NCBI GenBank assembly: GCA_021521415.1
Contig: JAIQDT010000677.1
Span: 310,001-374,000, forward strand
Direction of reading: 5' to 3'
DNA length: 64,000 nt
DNA from: Bidens hawaiensis
Lineage: Eukaryota; Streptophyta; Magnoliopsida; Asterales; Asteraceae
The stretch's first letter is position 1; each line of letters starts with the position of its first letter. Shown here piece after piece: positions 35,995 to 46,668 of the stretch. The notes beneath the pieces are model-generated. The model was given only the letters and a program-made list of their open reading frames with translations. It ran no database searches and had not been told where the DNA came from. The position numbers and the translations under genes are program-made.

Positions 35995-36811
35995 TAGGGG
36001 TGTGCAGAATTAGGGTCGGGTTGAAAAGACCCGAAAAACCAGCCCGAAAAAACTCGGTATCGGACCGACCCGAATTTTATACATATGGCTTCGGTCCTTA
36101 GTTACTGTTCCAGTCGATTTCGGGTCGGGTTCGGGGATCTGCCCCTGAAGACCCTTACAAATCCGAATAACCGATACATGAAAAAATTAGTACGCAATAA
36201 ACTAAAATAACACGCATGTGTGTAGCTGCTTCTAATTGAATGCAATACAGTTCAATCTTCTAATAAACTGCCATTGTTAATCTGCTATCGCTTCAGTTCT
36301 CGTGGATTTTGGTTCTCCATCTTCACTCTGTCAAACTGTTACTAGTTCATGGAGACATTTTATCGAACACTTGGAGGGCATACTGAATCAAACTGTAAAT
36401 TAAGTTTATATTGATGAATGAAGCACCAAAAATGAACAATTATATCACACTCTTCAATATAATCTGAAGATTCATGGATCTAATTGAACATATACTTCAA
36501 AATAACAACGAAATTGCTAAACGATCACAAAGAAAATTGCAATAAAAACGTGAAAAATTACCCGTTTGATTGTGGATTGCTCTTTTAGGTTCAAATGATG
36601 CATTTGAAACGCATCCACATCAATTTATGCAGTTCAGACCCTATTATTTTCTGCAATTCAGATCTACAGGAGCGGAAATTTCCGGTCTCGGTTCAATTGC
36701 AGAAAACCGATGAACCGACCATTGCTAGGACCGAACCTGATTGTCCCTTAGAGGTTCAGTTTTCGGTCTTCATAATCCACACATGTCGGTTATTGGTTCG
36801 GGTCAGGTTTC
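35995..36811. mobile_element. hAT-like element fragment (left arm)
   Basis: Starts TAGGGGTGTGCAG and is rich in GGGTCGGGTT / AACCCGACCC subterminal motifs. It runs up to the Cassandra LTR at 36812; its other end is not seen. Confidence 0.6.
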
Positions 36812-37067
36812 TGTAACAACCCAGCTACCACCGCACCATAATATTGTCCGCTTTGGCCGGGACGTACCACCATCGCCTCACGGATTTGCTTTTGGTTGCC
36901 CAGGTGGTCACCCATCCTCATACTTCTCCCACCTGAGCACGCTTAACTGTGGAATTCTCCAGTAATCCACTACCATTAAGCGCCCAAAACGCGTTATGAT
37001 GGGGAAGGTATCCACCTCCTTATAAAGAAGGCTTAGTTCTCCTTCCCAATAGATGTGGGATGTCACA
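36812..37067 (-). mobile_element. Cassandra-type LTR with 5S rRNA-like core (left arm)
   Basis: 256 bp, minus strand TGTGACATCCCACATC ... GGGTTGTTACA. The middle carries 5S rRNA-like sequence with the internal Pol III promoter motifs AGTTAAGCGTGCT and GGATGGGTGACC. LTRs carrying 5S rRNA are the hallmark of Cassandra TRIM retrotransposons (established knowledge). The mirror copy is at 45596-45851. Confidence 0.85.
36883..36998 (-). other. 5S rRNA-derived segment within the LTR (left arm)
   Basis: Diverged 5S-like block; strongest over the stretch with AGTTAAGCGTGCT and GGATGGGTGACCACCTGGG. Not a genuine ribosomal gene because it is embedded in the LTR and altered in its 5' half. Confidence 0.75.
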
Positions 37068-37132
37068 ATCCACCCCCCTTAGGGTCCAGCGTCCTCGCTG
37101 GCACCACCGGTCCGGCCCTTGCTTTGATACCA
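37068..37132 (-). other. Cassandra internal domain: PBS to PPT, 65 bp (left arm)
   Basis: Read on the minus strand: TGGTATCAAAGC primer-binding site (37132-37121), then a short spacer with ccagcgaggacgctgg, then the purine tract aaggggggtgga just before the LTR. The order PBS-PPT-LTR identifies this Cassandra LTR as the 3' LTR. Confidence 0.75.
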
Positions 37133-37559
37133 CGGGGCCCCGTTACCGGTAACCCTACTTTAACGTCGGATTTACTCATAAACACAGTTCTTACAAATCA
37201 GAGTTTATTAAAACTTTCGCTGAATATAAAACTTTAACCGTTTATTACAAAACATTTAATCTTTTCTTTAGAACCATAACATGAACATCATATTTTAAAC
37301 ATCGTTTCTTCCATCTTCGGATGCCAGCCGTTCAATCCGTGCCATGTGTCATCCTCATGCCTTCTCGATAAACATATATACCTGCGTGCATACTAAAAGT
37401 CAGCTACGCAGAGTGAGTTCTAATTAATCAGGCGACATACAATACATACACATATCTTACATACATATATATCTTGACCTTGTATAAATATCCATAAGAG
37501 GACGTCACATAATATCTATTAAAAGAACTATTACTATTATCCTACTATCTGTATTCTCC

Positions 37560-37800
37560 ATAGAAGGACACTCTATATATATATATTCTTCATAGAAGGA
37601 GCATCATATATACTTCCATAGAAGGAACACTATGTTTTCCATTAAAGGAACACTACGCTTTCCATCAAAGGAACATTGGGCTTTCCATTAAAGGAACACT
37701 ATGCTTTCCATCGAAGGAACACGGGGCTTTCCATTAAAGGAACACGAGGCTTTCCATTAATGGAACACTATAATTTCCGTTTAAGCAACACTCTATATAT
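37560..37800. repeat. TTCCATTAAAGGAACAC tandem repeat (left arm LTR)
   Basis: About ten copies of a 22-23-bp unit, at the place where the related LTR at 13871 carries a different 36-bp repeat. Mirror at about 44870-45100. Confidence 0.85.
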
Positions 37801-38429
37801 TATCCATATAGGGAACTCTATATATAAGTTATCATTTAATATCCATATAAGGAGACCATCATCATTATTCTTGGCAATACATGCAATATCCGAAGATCGT
37901 TCACGTATCGACAAGTAATCATCCCTGCATTACATACAATATCCATATGTTTATTTATAACCTAACGGTACATGCAATATCCGAAGATCGTTCACGTACC
38001 GACAAGCAATCAATCATTTCTAACACATATATCATACATGGCATACACTTACCATTTAAGTTAAGTGTATTAACTGTCACATCGAGTATGCACACAGCCC
38101 CGAAAACATAACAAGGAAGTGGGGCTAGAAACTCACCTGAACTCGGTTACTTCTTCCGTTAATGGTTACTCCTTTCTTTGGCTGAGCACGGCTAGCTGTA
38201 TAACAATTAGGCGTAATGATTACTATCACTCTTCATAACGTGTTTCTAGTTAAACTATCACCCTCAACGAACGGGGGTTCGGGGGCAGCGCCCCTGGCAG
38301 CAGGGTTCTAGGGGCGGCAGCCCCTGGAAGGGTCAAAGGGGCAGAGCTCCTGGCTGGGGTCGAGCTGCCAGGTCAGCTTGGAAAAATTTTATTTCCATTA
38401 ACTGTCTTAACACATTTTCCATTAGGATT

Positions 38430-38830
38430 TTTAATTACTATCTAACTCGTTAACTCATTTTCTATAACGAATTGAGCCTATTTCGTTGGCTAATTCGTTA
38501 TGAATTTACAGTCTAATTCGTTACAAAATCCTCCTTCATTCGCTATAACGAATGGCCTATTCGTTATCTCAATTATAACGAATTGAGTCTGATTCGCTAA
38601 CTGATTCGTTACCTTACCTTCATCTGATTCGTTACCCAGACACAAATTAATTCGTTATCTTGCAAGATCTGGTTCGCTGGTTGATTCGCTAACGAATTAG
38701 GTGGTTACCTGATCTTAACGAACTGGAGGGCTGATTCGTTAATTGGACATAACGAATTGGTGAACTAATTCGTTATCTTGCCATGACGAATTGGTTTACT
38801 AATTCGTTATCTCTTTATAACGATTTGTTC
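38430..38830. repeat. TAACGAATT short tandem repeats (left arm LTR)
   Basis: More than twenty 'attcgtta / taacgaat' motifs in both orientations. The right-arm copy (about 43835-44240) has 19 bp more at one place. Confidence 0.85.
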
Positions 38831-39060
38831 AATCTTATCCAGACTTTGGCTCATGGGGTCAAAGTCAAAATCGTCAAGAACACCCACAGTCCACCTAAGC
38901 CAGATCTGCAATTAAACCCTCAAATCTTAACGAAAAATCACGATTTAGGTGTCAACGGATTCGTCTAACCAGCGCCTACATACCCTAACCATCCAATCGT
39001 TCAAACACAGGGTTTTAAAGGGTGCGATTTGATTTAAGCATCCTACATGCTTAGACTCGA

Positions 39061-39419
39061 ACAAAAAATGGTACTTAATTAATAACAGAAAGAAGATGCC
39101 AGTTCAAGATAGCCATGTGTCACTCAAGCAAGCCCGGTAAAGGTAAAAGTGCATGATTACATGGTGCATGATAACTTTAGCTTAATTATTAAAAGAAAAA
39201 AATATGTGCAGGATAGGGATAGGATTAATTGGTTATTTGATTGATTAATTGTTTAAAAGTAGAAATTAGCACAAGTGAAATCATAAAGGGAAGTATGTAG
39301 AACCTAAGGAGTAGTGAAAATAGTTAATTACACTTAGGCACTGTCATTAACTACTTACTTTACGAATCATGTGCTAAATAATTCCTGGAGTGATGACGTT
39401 TGTGTTTTCCTTTTAGAAT
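39061..39419. other. Leader of the gag element (left arm)
   Basis: Non-coding; ends with the acceptor-like tract gtgttttccttttag immediately before the first gag ATG. Confidence 0.45.
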
Positions 39420-39998
39420 ATGATGACTGGAACACGAAGGTTTGTTGGTAAGGGAGGTCACACTGGACGTCCTTGTGGGCCACGTGTTGTCCGGGAACCT
39501 TCTGAAGAACCAATTACTACCACGAGGAAAGAGAAAAGTGAAAACCTGTAGGGACCAAGCAGCGATGAAGGGTATCAGCTGGATCATGTTGTTCAATATG
39601 CCATTTCCTATGTTGTGGCTGCTGCTGCAAAGAAATTCCGTCCTGACAAGTCTGCCGAAAGCCATGCAAGGGCCACTGAGAGGGCAGGGGAAGACGGTGA
39701 GAAAGTTGATGATAATAAGAGAGGGACGAAAGGAACCAAACGACCTGCAGATGTCGTGGAGTATGCGGAGAAGAAGACACCAAAGATGGCGGCCAAGGAA
39801 ACACGCAAGGTGTGCGGAAAAACGCACCTGGGAGAATGCAGGACTGGGTCGGACATGTGCTATCGGTGCGGAAGGAGTGGACATTACTCTCGAGAATGCC
39901 CTGATCGCCCAAAATACTTCATATGCGGTAAAACGGATCACATGGAAAGGGAGTGCAAAGGAACGAAGGCGGGAGGCGCGAAAGTGATAGTAGCATAG
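39420..39998 (+). pseudogene. Gag-like gene 1, internally deleted (left arm)
   Basis: Starts MMTGTRRFVGKGGHTGRP, paralogous to the start of gag 2 (MVGARDIVGTGGRTGRR). The frame crosses one TAG at 39549-39551 and resumes as SSDEGYQLDHVVQYAI, parallel to NNEGVQLDPVIQAAIV of gag 2. The central retrotransposon-gag domain is missing; the frame jumps to a basic linker and zinc knuckles. The first knuckle, CYRCGRSGHYSREC, is complete. The second, FICGKTDHMEREC, lacks its first Cys (Tyr-Phe instead). The product would be a small nucleic-acid-binding protein if translated, but the stop argues against it. The mirror copy looks identical. Confidence 0.75.
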
Positions 39999-40258
39999 GC
40001 CAAGGAAGACTACTGAGATGAACGCTCGATGGAGGAATAATTGCTTAGACAATAGTTTGATTTTGTTTTAAGTATGATTGCCTAAGAACTTGTTTTGTGT
40101 TAAGGTTTAAAACTTATGCTTATCTATGACGTGTAAAATTTTGAGTTTGGTTATGAATGATATTTATGTTATGATAAAATGACGTACTAGACAGTGGTGT
40201 TAAATGGTAGGATGAGCGTCGTAATAGACACCGTTTGTGTTTTTCCTTTTAGAATACG

Positions 40259-40565
40259 ATGGTTGGCGCAAGAGATATCGTTGGCACTGGAGGTCGCACT
40301 GGGCGTCGAGACAGGCCTCGTATTGTCCGACAACCCTTGGTAGAAGCAGCTTCCAACACCGGAGACGAAGGAAGCGCAGCTGGAGGAAACCCGAGCAACA
40401 ACGAAGGGGTTCAACTTGACCCTGTGATTCAAGCAGCCATTGTCCACGCCATAGCCGTTGCTGTGAAAAACCAGAATCCCGAGAAATCTGCTGGAAGCCA
40501 TGGGAGAACTGCTGAAGGGTCAAAGGGGAATGGTAGGAAAGATGTCGAAGGAGAGAATGGTGACT
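40259..40565 (+). pseudogene. Gag-like gene 2, truncated at the inversion junction (left arm)
   Basis: Same N-terminus as the right-side gag 2: codons 1-102, ending KDVEGENGD. It differs by a few substitutions (Leu for Ser at codon 28, Val for Ala at codon 67). After 40565 the sequence switches to LTR and the frame ends 12 codons later. An acceptor-like tttccttttag precedes the ATG. Confidence 0.85.
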
Positions 40566-40750
40566 ACTTAGCCTACTTAGCCTACTTGATGACGTTATAA
40601 TAGAGAAATTTCCATAATTAGTTCCATCTACTTAGCCTACTTGAACCATCTTATTATAACGTCATCATTTCTCTACCAATCCTAGTAAACTTTTCCATCG
40701 TTAACGAATAGTACATTAAATATTATTCTTGGAAATTTCGGGATGTTACA
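40566..40750 (-). mobile_element. Truncated 3' LTR of the gag element (spacer)
   Basis: Minus strand begins TGTAACATCCCGAAATTTCC at 40750, directly after a polypurine tract, and breaks off after 185 bp at the inner junction. It belongs to the same end-family as the LTR at 13871-19272. Confidence 0.75.
40588..40666. repeat. Short inverted repeat within the truncated LTR
   Basis: GATGACGTTATAATA (40588-40602) and its perfect reverse complement (40652-40666) enclose 49 bp. A cttagcctactt motif is repeated beside and within it. Possibly a tiny foldback insertion. Confidence 0.6.
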
Positions 40751-40790
40751 AGTCTTCCCTCCTTATAGAGGTTTCGTCCCCGAAACCTAG
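40751..40790 (-). other. Polypurine tract
   Basis: The minus strand reads ggggacgaaacctctataaggagggaagact-type purine-rich sequence ending at the LTR start, the usual PPT position in gypsy elements. Confidence 0.65.
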
Positions 40791-41202
40791 CTTATTCATT
40801 GTGAAAGGAACACTTCCTAATCTTCTTTGCTTTCTGGGTTATCCTTCTTACTCCCGACTTGCAGTCATCGAGTGGTGATCATGTCTTTTAGCTATTAAGG
40901 TAGCTTGTCCATGAGGCCCTCGATGTACCAAGTCTCGTCTCGTCCTTCCAAGGGACCATGTTTCGTTCTACTTAACACTATTGTCTAAGATAACATTTAT
41001 CACAACACAACAATCATTCATAACCATAATCAACTCATAACAGTTTCTTAGCATAATTAATTTAGACAACTCCAGTCTAACTTTAAGATAGTACATAAAA
41101 CACACGTTAAGTCATTAATAAATCAAACACAGATTAAACTTATGGCTAGTAACTAGCCTTCTTGAACAGCTTTTCTAAGCGTACGGAGGAAACTGTTAAA
41201 CC
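40791..41202. other. Non-coding region between gag and PPT
   Basis: About 410 bp with no pol coding sequence. Contains 'ttagacaatag' also found after gag 1, suggesting the gag unit plus its 3' part was duplicated in tandem. Confidence 0.5.
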
Positions 41203-42385
41203 TCAAGCACTCCTCTCTGCTTCATGTCCTTCCTTCGGCTTCTTGCAATCCCTTGCTAAGTGCCCACGTCCTCCACAGTTGTGACACCTATGGTAATCAT
41301 TACATTCCCAAGAGGAATGTCCTGCTCTTCCACACCTGTTCTGCACTCTCCCGGGTGTCTCTTCCCACATTTTTCACAAGCGGTGAACTCCTCATGTCTT
41401 GCCTTTTTCTTACGTGGATCCACCTCAATGGCTTCATTTGGTTCTGGGGTTGGGTTCTTCTTCTTCGGTTCCATCTTCTGCTCTTCACAGATGGCAAGGT
41501 CCTCATAAATCATCTCGGCCAGTCCACGGCCGAGTCAAATGTTGCCGAGTCAAATGTTGCGGGCTTACTAGACTTAACCAAAGTGCGAACATTCCGTGGA
41601 AGTCCCCTCACGTAACACTTGATCCTCTTAGCTTCGGTGTTCACCATGTCAGGTACCAACCTAGACATGCGGTTGAATTCAATAGTATACTCCTGCTGTG
41701 TCATCTTTCCTGCCTTCAAGTTCAGAAACTTCATCTCCACTCTTTCAACATCGGTATCAGCGCAGAACCTCTTCATCACCAACTCCTTTAGATCATTCCA
41801 TCTCATTGCCTTAACCTCTTCCTGACCCCTCTGCTCAACCGCCTCCCACCAGTACATCGCCTCATCTTCAAACGATTGGGTGGCATAACCGACAGCTTGA
41901 TCAGGACGACACTCGCTAATGCGGATAATTTTATCCATGGCGGTTATCCATTGAAGAGTGGCAATTGCGTCTTCCAAACCAGTTAGCTTCGGTGGGTCAC
42001 ATCCTTTGAAGGACTTGTAGTTACACCCACCTCGGTCTCTCTTTCCATCATCAACCCTCACCGATCCAGCTTCACCCGAGTCACCATTCTCTCCCTCGAC
42101 ATCTTTCCTGCCATTCCCCTTTGACCCTTCAGCAGTTCTCCCATGGCTTCCAGCAGATTTCTCGGGATTCTGGTTCTTCACGGCAGCGGCTATGGCGTGG
42201 ACAATGGCTGCTTGAATCACAGGGTCAAGTTGAACCCCTTCGTTGTTGCTCGGGTTTCCTCCAGCTGCGCTTCCTTCGTCTCCGGTGTTGGAAGCTGCTT
42301 CTACCGAGGGTTGTCGGACAATACGAGGCCTGTCTCGACGCCCAGTGCGACCTCCAGTGCCAACGATATCTCTTGCGCCAACCAT
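41203..42385 (-). pseudogene. Gag-like gene 2, nearly full, Ty3/gypsy type
   Basis: Starts MVGARDIVGTGGRTGRR at 42385 and stays open to 41510. The gypsy gag domain lies roughly at residues 120-280, with landmarks GLEDAIATLQWITAMDKI, EDEAMYWWEAV, WNDLKELVMKRFC, GKMTQQEYTIEFNRMSRLV and CYVRGLPRNVR. Near 41525 a 15-bp duplication (gccgagtcaaatgtt) and a 1-base loss shift the frame. Coding sense continues in other frames as MIYEDLAICEEQK, CEKCGKRHPGEC and the CCHC knuckle CHNCGGRGHLARDC, to TGA at 41205-41203. At least one more shift lies near 41335. Gag packages element RNA. No protease or polymerase follows, so the element depended on others. Confidence 0.85.
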
Positions 42386-42645
42386 CGTATTCTAAAAGGA
42401 AAAACACAAACGGTGTCTATTACGACGCTCATCCTACCATTTAACACCACTGTCTAGTACGTCATTTTATCATAACATAAATATCATTCATAACCAAACT
42501 CAATATTTTACACGTCATAGATAAGCATAAGTTTTAAACCTTAACACAAAACAAGTTCTTAGGCAATCATACTTAAAACAAAATCAAACTATTGTCTAAG
42601 CAATTATTCCTCCATCGAGCGTTCATCTCAGTAGTCTTCCTTGGC

Positions 42646-43224
42646 CTATGCTACTATCACTTTCGCGCCTCCCGCCTTCGTTCCTTTGCACTCCCTTTCC
42701 ATGTGATCCGTTTTACCGCATATGAAGTATTTTGGGCGATCAGGGCATTCTCGAGAGTAATGTCCACTCCTTCCGCACCGATAGCACATGTCCGACCCAG
42801 TCCTGCATTCTCCCAGGTGCGTTTTTCCGCACACCTTGCGTGTTTCCTTGGCCGCCATCTTTGGTGTCTTCTTCTCCGCATACTCCACGACATCTGCAGG
42901 TCGTTTGGTTCCTTTCGTCCCTCTCTTATTATCATCAACTTTCTCACCGTCTTCCCCTGCCCTCTCAGTGGCCCTTGCATGGCTTTCGGCAGACTTGTCA
43001 GGACGGAATTTCTTTGCAGCAGCAGCCACAACATAGGAAATGGCATATTGAACAACATGATCCAGCTGATACCCTTCATCGCTGCTTGGTCCCTACAGGT
43101 TTTCACTTTTCTCTTTCCTCGTGGTAGTAATTGGTTCTTCAGAAGGTTCCCGGACAACACGTGGCCCACAAGGACGTCCAGTGTGACCTCCCTTACCAAC
43201 AAACCTTCGTGTTCCAGTCATCAT
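42646..43224 (-). pseudogene. Gag-like gene 1 (right arm copy)
   Basis: Mirror of 39420-39998 with the same internal TAG, the same knuckles and no amino-acid difference that I could find. Confidence 0.75.
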
Positions 43225-43583
43225 ATTCTAAAAGGAAAACACAAACGTCATCACTCCAGGAATTATTTAGCACATGATTCGTAAAGTAAGTAGTTAATGA
43301 CAGTGCCTAAGTGTAATTAACTATTTTCACTACTCCTTAGGTTCTACATACTTCCCTTTATGATTTCACTTGTGCTAATTTCTACTTTTAAACAATTAAT
43401 CAATCAAATAACCAATTAATCCTATCCCTATCCTGCACATATTTTTTTCTTTTAATAATTAAGCTAAAGTTATCATGCACCATGTAATCATGCACTTTTA
43501 CCTTTACCGGGCTTGCTTGAGTGACACATGGCTATCTTGAACTGGCATCTTCTTTCTGTTATTAATTAAGTACCATTTTTTGT

Positions 43584-45530
43584 TCGAGTCTAAGCATGTA
43601 GGATGCTTAAATCAAATCGCACCCTTTAAAACCCTGTGTTTGAACGATTGGATGGTTAGGGTATGTAGGCGCTGGTTAGACGAATCCGTTGACACCTAAA
43701 TCGTGATTTTTCGTTAAGATTTGAGGGTTTAATTGCAGATCTGGCTTAGGTGGACTGTGGGTGTTCTTGACGATTTTGACTTTGACCCCATGAGCCAAAG
43801 TCTGGATAAGATTGAACAAATCGTTATAAAGAGATAACGAATTAGTAAACCAATTCGTCATGGCAAGATAACGAATTAGTTCACCAATTCGTTATGTCCA
43901 ATTAACGAATCAGCCCTCCAGTTCGTTAAGATCAGGTAACGAATCAAGTGATTCGTTACCACCTAATTCGTTAGCGAATCAACCAGCGAACCAGATCTTG
44001 CAAGATAACGAATTAATTTGTGTCTGGGTAACGAATCAGATGAAGGTAAGGTAACGAATCAGTTAGCGAATCAGACTCAATTCGTTATAATTGAGATAAC
44101 GAATAGGCCATTCGTTATAGCGAATGAAGGAGGATTTTGTAACGAATTAGACTGTAAATTCATAACGAATTAGCCAACGAAATAGGCTCAATTCGTTATA
44201 GAAAATGAGTTAACGAGTTAGATAGTAATTAAAAATCCTAATGGAAAATGTGTTAAGACAGTTAATGGAAATAAAATTTTTCCAAGCTGACCTGGCAGCT
44301 CGACCCCAGCCAGGAGCTCTGCCCCTTTGACCCTTCCAGGGGCTGCCGCCCCTAGAACCTTGCTGTCAGGGGCGCTGCCCCCGAACCCTCGTTCGTTGAG
44401 GGTGATAGTTTAACTAGAAACACGTTATGAAGAGTGATAGTAATCATTACGCCTAATTGTTATACAGCTAGCCGTGCTCAGCCAAAGAAAGGAGTAACCA
44501 TTAACGGAAGAAGTAACCGAGTTCAGGTGAGTTTCTAGCCCCACTTCCTTGTTATGTTTTCGGGGCTGTGTGCATACTCGATGTGACAGTTAATACACTT
44601 AACTTAAATGGTAAGTGTATGCCATGTATGATATATGTGTTAGAAATGATTGATTTCTTGTCGGTACGTGAACGATCTTCGGATATTGCATGTACCGTTA
44701 GGTTATAAATAAACATATGGATATTGTATGTAATGCAGGGATGATTACTTGTCGATACGTGAACGATCTTCGGATATTGCATGTATTGCCAAGAATAATG
44801 ATGATTGTCTCCTTATATGGATATTAAATGATAACATATATATAGAGTTCCCTATATGGATAATATATAGAGTGTTGCTTAAATGGAAATTATAGTGTTC
44901 CATTAATGGAAAGCCTCGTGTTCCTTTAATGGAAAGCCCCGTGTTCCTTCGATGGAAAGCATAGTGTTCCTTTAATGGAAAGCCCAATGTTCCTTTGATG
45001 GAAAGCGTAGTGTTCCTTTAATGGAAAACATAGTGTTCCTTCTATGGAAGTATATAGGATGCTCCTTCTATGAAGAATATATATATATATAGTGTCCTTC
45101 TATGGAGAATACAGATAGTAGGATAATAGTAATAGTTCTTTTAATAGATATTATGTGACGTCCTCTTATGGATATTTATACAAGGTCAAGATATATATGT
45201 ATGTAAGATATGTGTATGTATTGTATGTCGCCTGATTAATTAGAACTCACTCAGCGTAGCTGACTTTTAGTATGCACGCAGGTATATATGTTTATCGAGA
45301 AGGCATGAGGATGACACATGGCACGGATTGAACGGCTGGCATCCGAAGATGGAAGAAACGATGTTTAAAATATGATGTTCATGTTATGGTTCTAAAGAAA
45401 AGATTAAATGTTTTGTAATAAACGGTTAAAGTTTTATATTCAGCGAAAGTTTTAATAAACTCTGATTTGTAAGAACTGTGTTTATGAGTAAATCCGACGT
45501 TAAAGTAGGGTTACCGGTAACGGGGCCCCG
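43584..45530 (+). mobile_element. Truncated long LTR fused to the Cassandra PBS (right arm)
   Basis: Mirror of 37133-39060. Plus-strand order is LTR remnant, CGGGGCCCCG, then PBS at 45531. It contains the TAACGAATT repeats (about 43835-44240) and the GGAAAGC...GTGTTCC repeats (about 44870-45100). Confidence 0.6.
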
Positions 45531-45595
45531 TGGTATCAAAGCAAGGGCCGGACCGGTGGTGCCAGCGAGGACGCTGGACCCTAAGGGGGGTGGAT
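45531..45595 (+). other. Cassandra PBS-PPT internal domain (right arm)
   Basis: TGGTATCAAAGC at 45531, purine tract at 45583-45594, total 65 bp; mirror of 37068-37132. Confidence 0.75.
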
Positions 45596-45851
45596 TGTGA
45601 CATCCCACATCTATTGGGAAGGAGAACTAAGCCTTCTTTATAAGGAGGTGGATACCTTCCCCATCATAACGCGTTTTGGGCGCTTAATGGTAGTGGATTA
45701 CTGGAGAATTCCACAGTTAAGCGTGCTCAGGTGGGAGAAGTATGAGGATGGGTGACCACCTGGGCAACCAAAAGCAAATCCGTGAGGCGATGGTGGTACG
45801 TCCCGGCCAAAGCGGACAATATTATGGTGCGGTGGTAGCTGGGTTGTTACA
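45596..45851 (+). mobile_element. Cassandra-type LTR with 5S-like core (right arm)
   Basis: TGTGACATCCCACATC ... GCTGGGTTGTTACA, 256 bp, 5S-like part about 45665-45780. Mirror of 36812-37067. Confidence 0.85.
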
Positions 45852-46668
45852 GAAACCTGACCCGAACCAATAACCGACATGTGTGGATTATGAAGACCGA
45901 AAACTGAACCTCTAAGGGACAATCAGGTTCGGTCCTAGCAATGGTCGGTTCATCGGTTTTCTGCAATTGAACCGAGACCGGAAATTTCCGCTCCTGTAGA
46001 TCTGAATTGCAGAAAATAATAGGGTCTGAACTGCATAAATTGATGTGGATGCGTTTCAAATGCATCATTTGAACCTAAAAGAGCAATCCACAATCAAACG
46101 GGTAATTTTTCACGTTTTTATTGCAATTTTCTTTGTGATCGTTTAGCAATTTCGTTGTTATTTTGAAGTATATGTTCAATTAGATCCATGAATCTTCAGA
46201 TTATATTGAAGAGTGTGATATAATTGTTCATTTTTGGTGCTTCATTCATCAATATAAACTTAATTTACAGTTTGATTCAGTATGCCCTCCAAGTGTTCGA
46301 TAAAATGTCTCCATGAACTAGTAACAGTTTGACAGAGTGAAGATGGAGAACCAAAATCCACGAGAACTGAAGCGATAGCAGATTAACAATGGCAGTTTAT
46401 TAGAAGATTGAACTGTATTGCATTCAATTAGAAGCAGCTACACACATGCGTGTTATTTTAGTTTATTGCGTACTAATTTTTTCATGTATCGGTTATTCGG
46501 ATTTGTAAGGGTCTTCAGGGGCAGATCCCCGAACCCGACCCGAAATCGACTGGAACAGTAATTAAGGACCGAAGCCATATGTATAAAATTCGGGTCGGTC
46601 CGATACCAAGTTTTTTCGGGCTGGTTTTTCGGGTCTTTTCAACCCGACCCTAATTCTGCACACCCCTA
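45852..46668. mobile_element. hAT-like element fragment (right arm)
   Basis: Mirror of 35995-36811; ends CACCCCTA at 46668. Confidence 0.6.

Larger units (their letters stand above)
37133..39060 (-). mobile_element. Truncated long LTR fused to the Cassandra PBS (left arm)
   Basis: Homologous to the 3' kilobase of the LTR at 13871-19272 (shared blocks ggatttactcataaacac, aatatccgaagatcgttcac). Where the Cassandra 5' LTR should end, this LTR ends instead, with CGGGGCCCCG directly against the PBS. Its own start is lost near 39060 at the gag element. Confidence 0.6.
29183..40565 (+). repeat. Left arm of an 11.4-kb inverted duplication
   Basis: Reverse-complement match of 42079-53498. Corresponding positions sum to 82681 at the outer edge and 82644 at the inner edge, so indels total a few tens of bases. 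Substitutions run at roughly 1-2% in blocks compared by eye (for example 29760-30090), but 39360-40050 shows none in translation. The outer edge falls at 'tttataca' (29183-29190) and the inner edge inside a gag gene. Confidence 0.95.

Noticed and set aside
36883..36998. 5S rRNA gene
   Set aside because: The 5S-like sequence is embedded in a 256-bp LTR with TG...CA ends and PBS/PPT next to it, and its 5' half is diverged; it is a Cassandra feature.
39360..40052. 230-codon minus-strand open frame (and its mirror 42592-43284)
   Set aside because: It lies antisense to gag 1 with its zinc knuckles; the sense strand has the recognisable domains, so this is a shadow.
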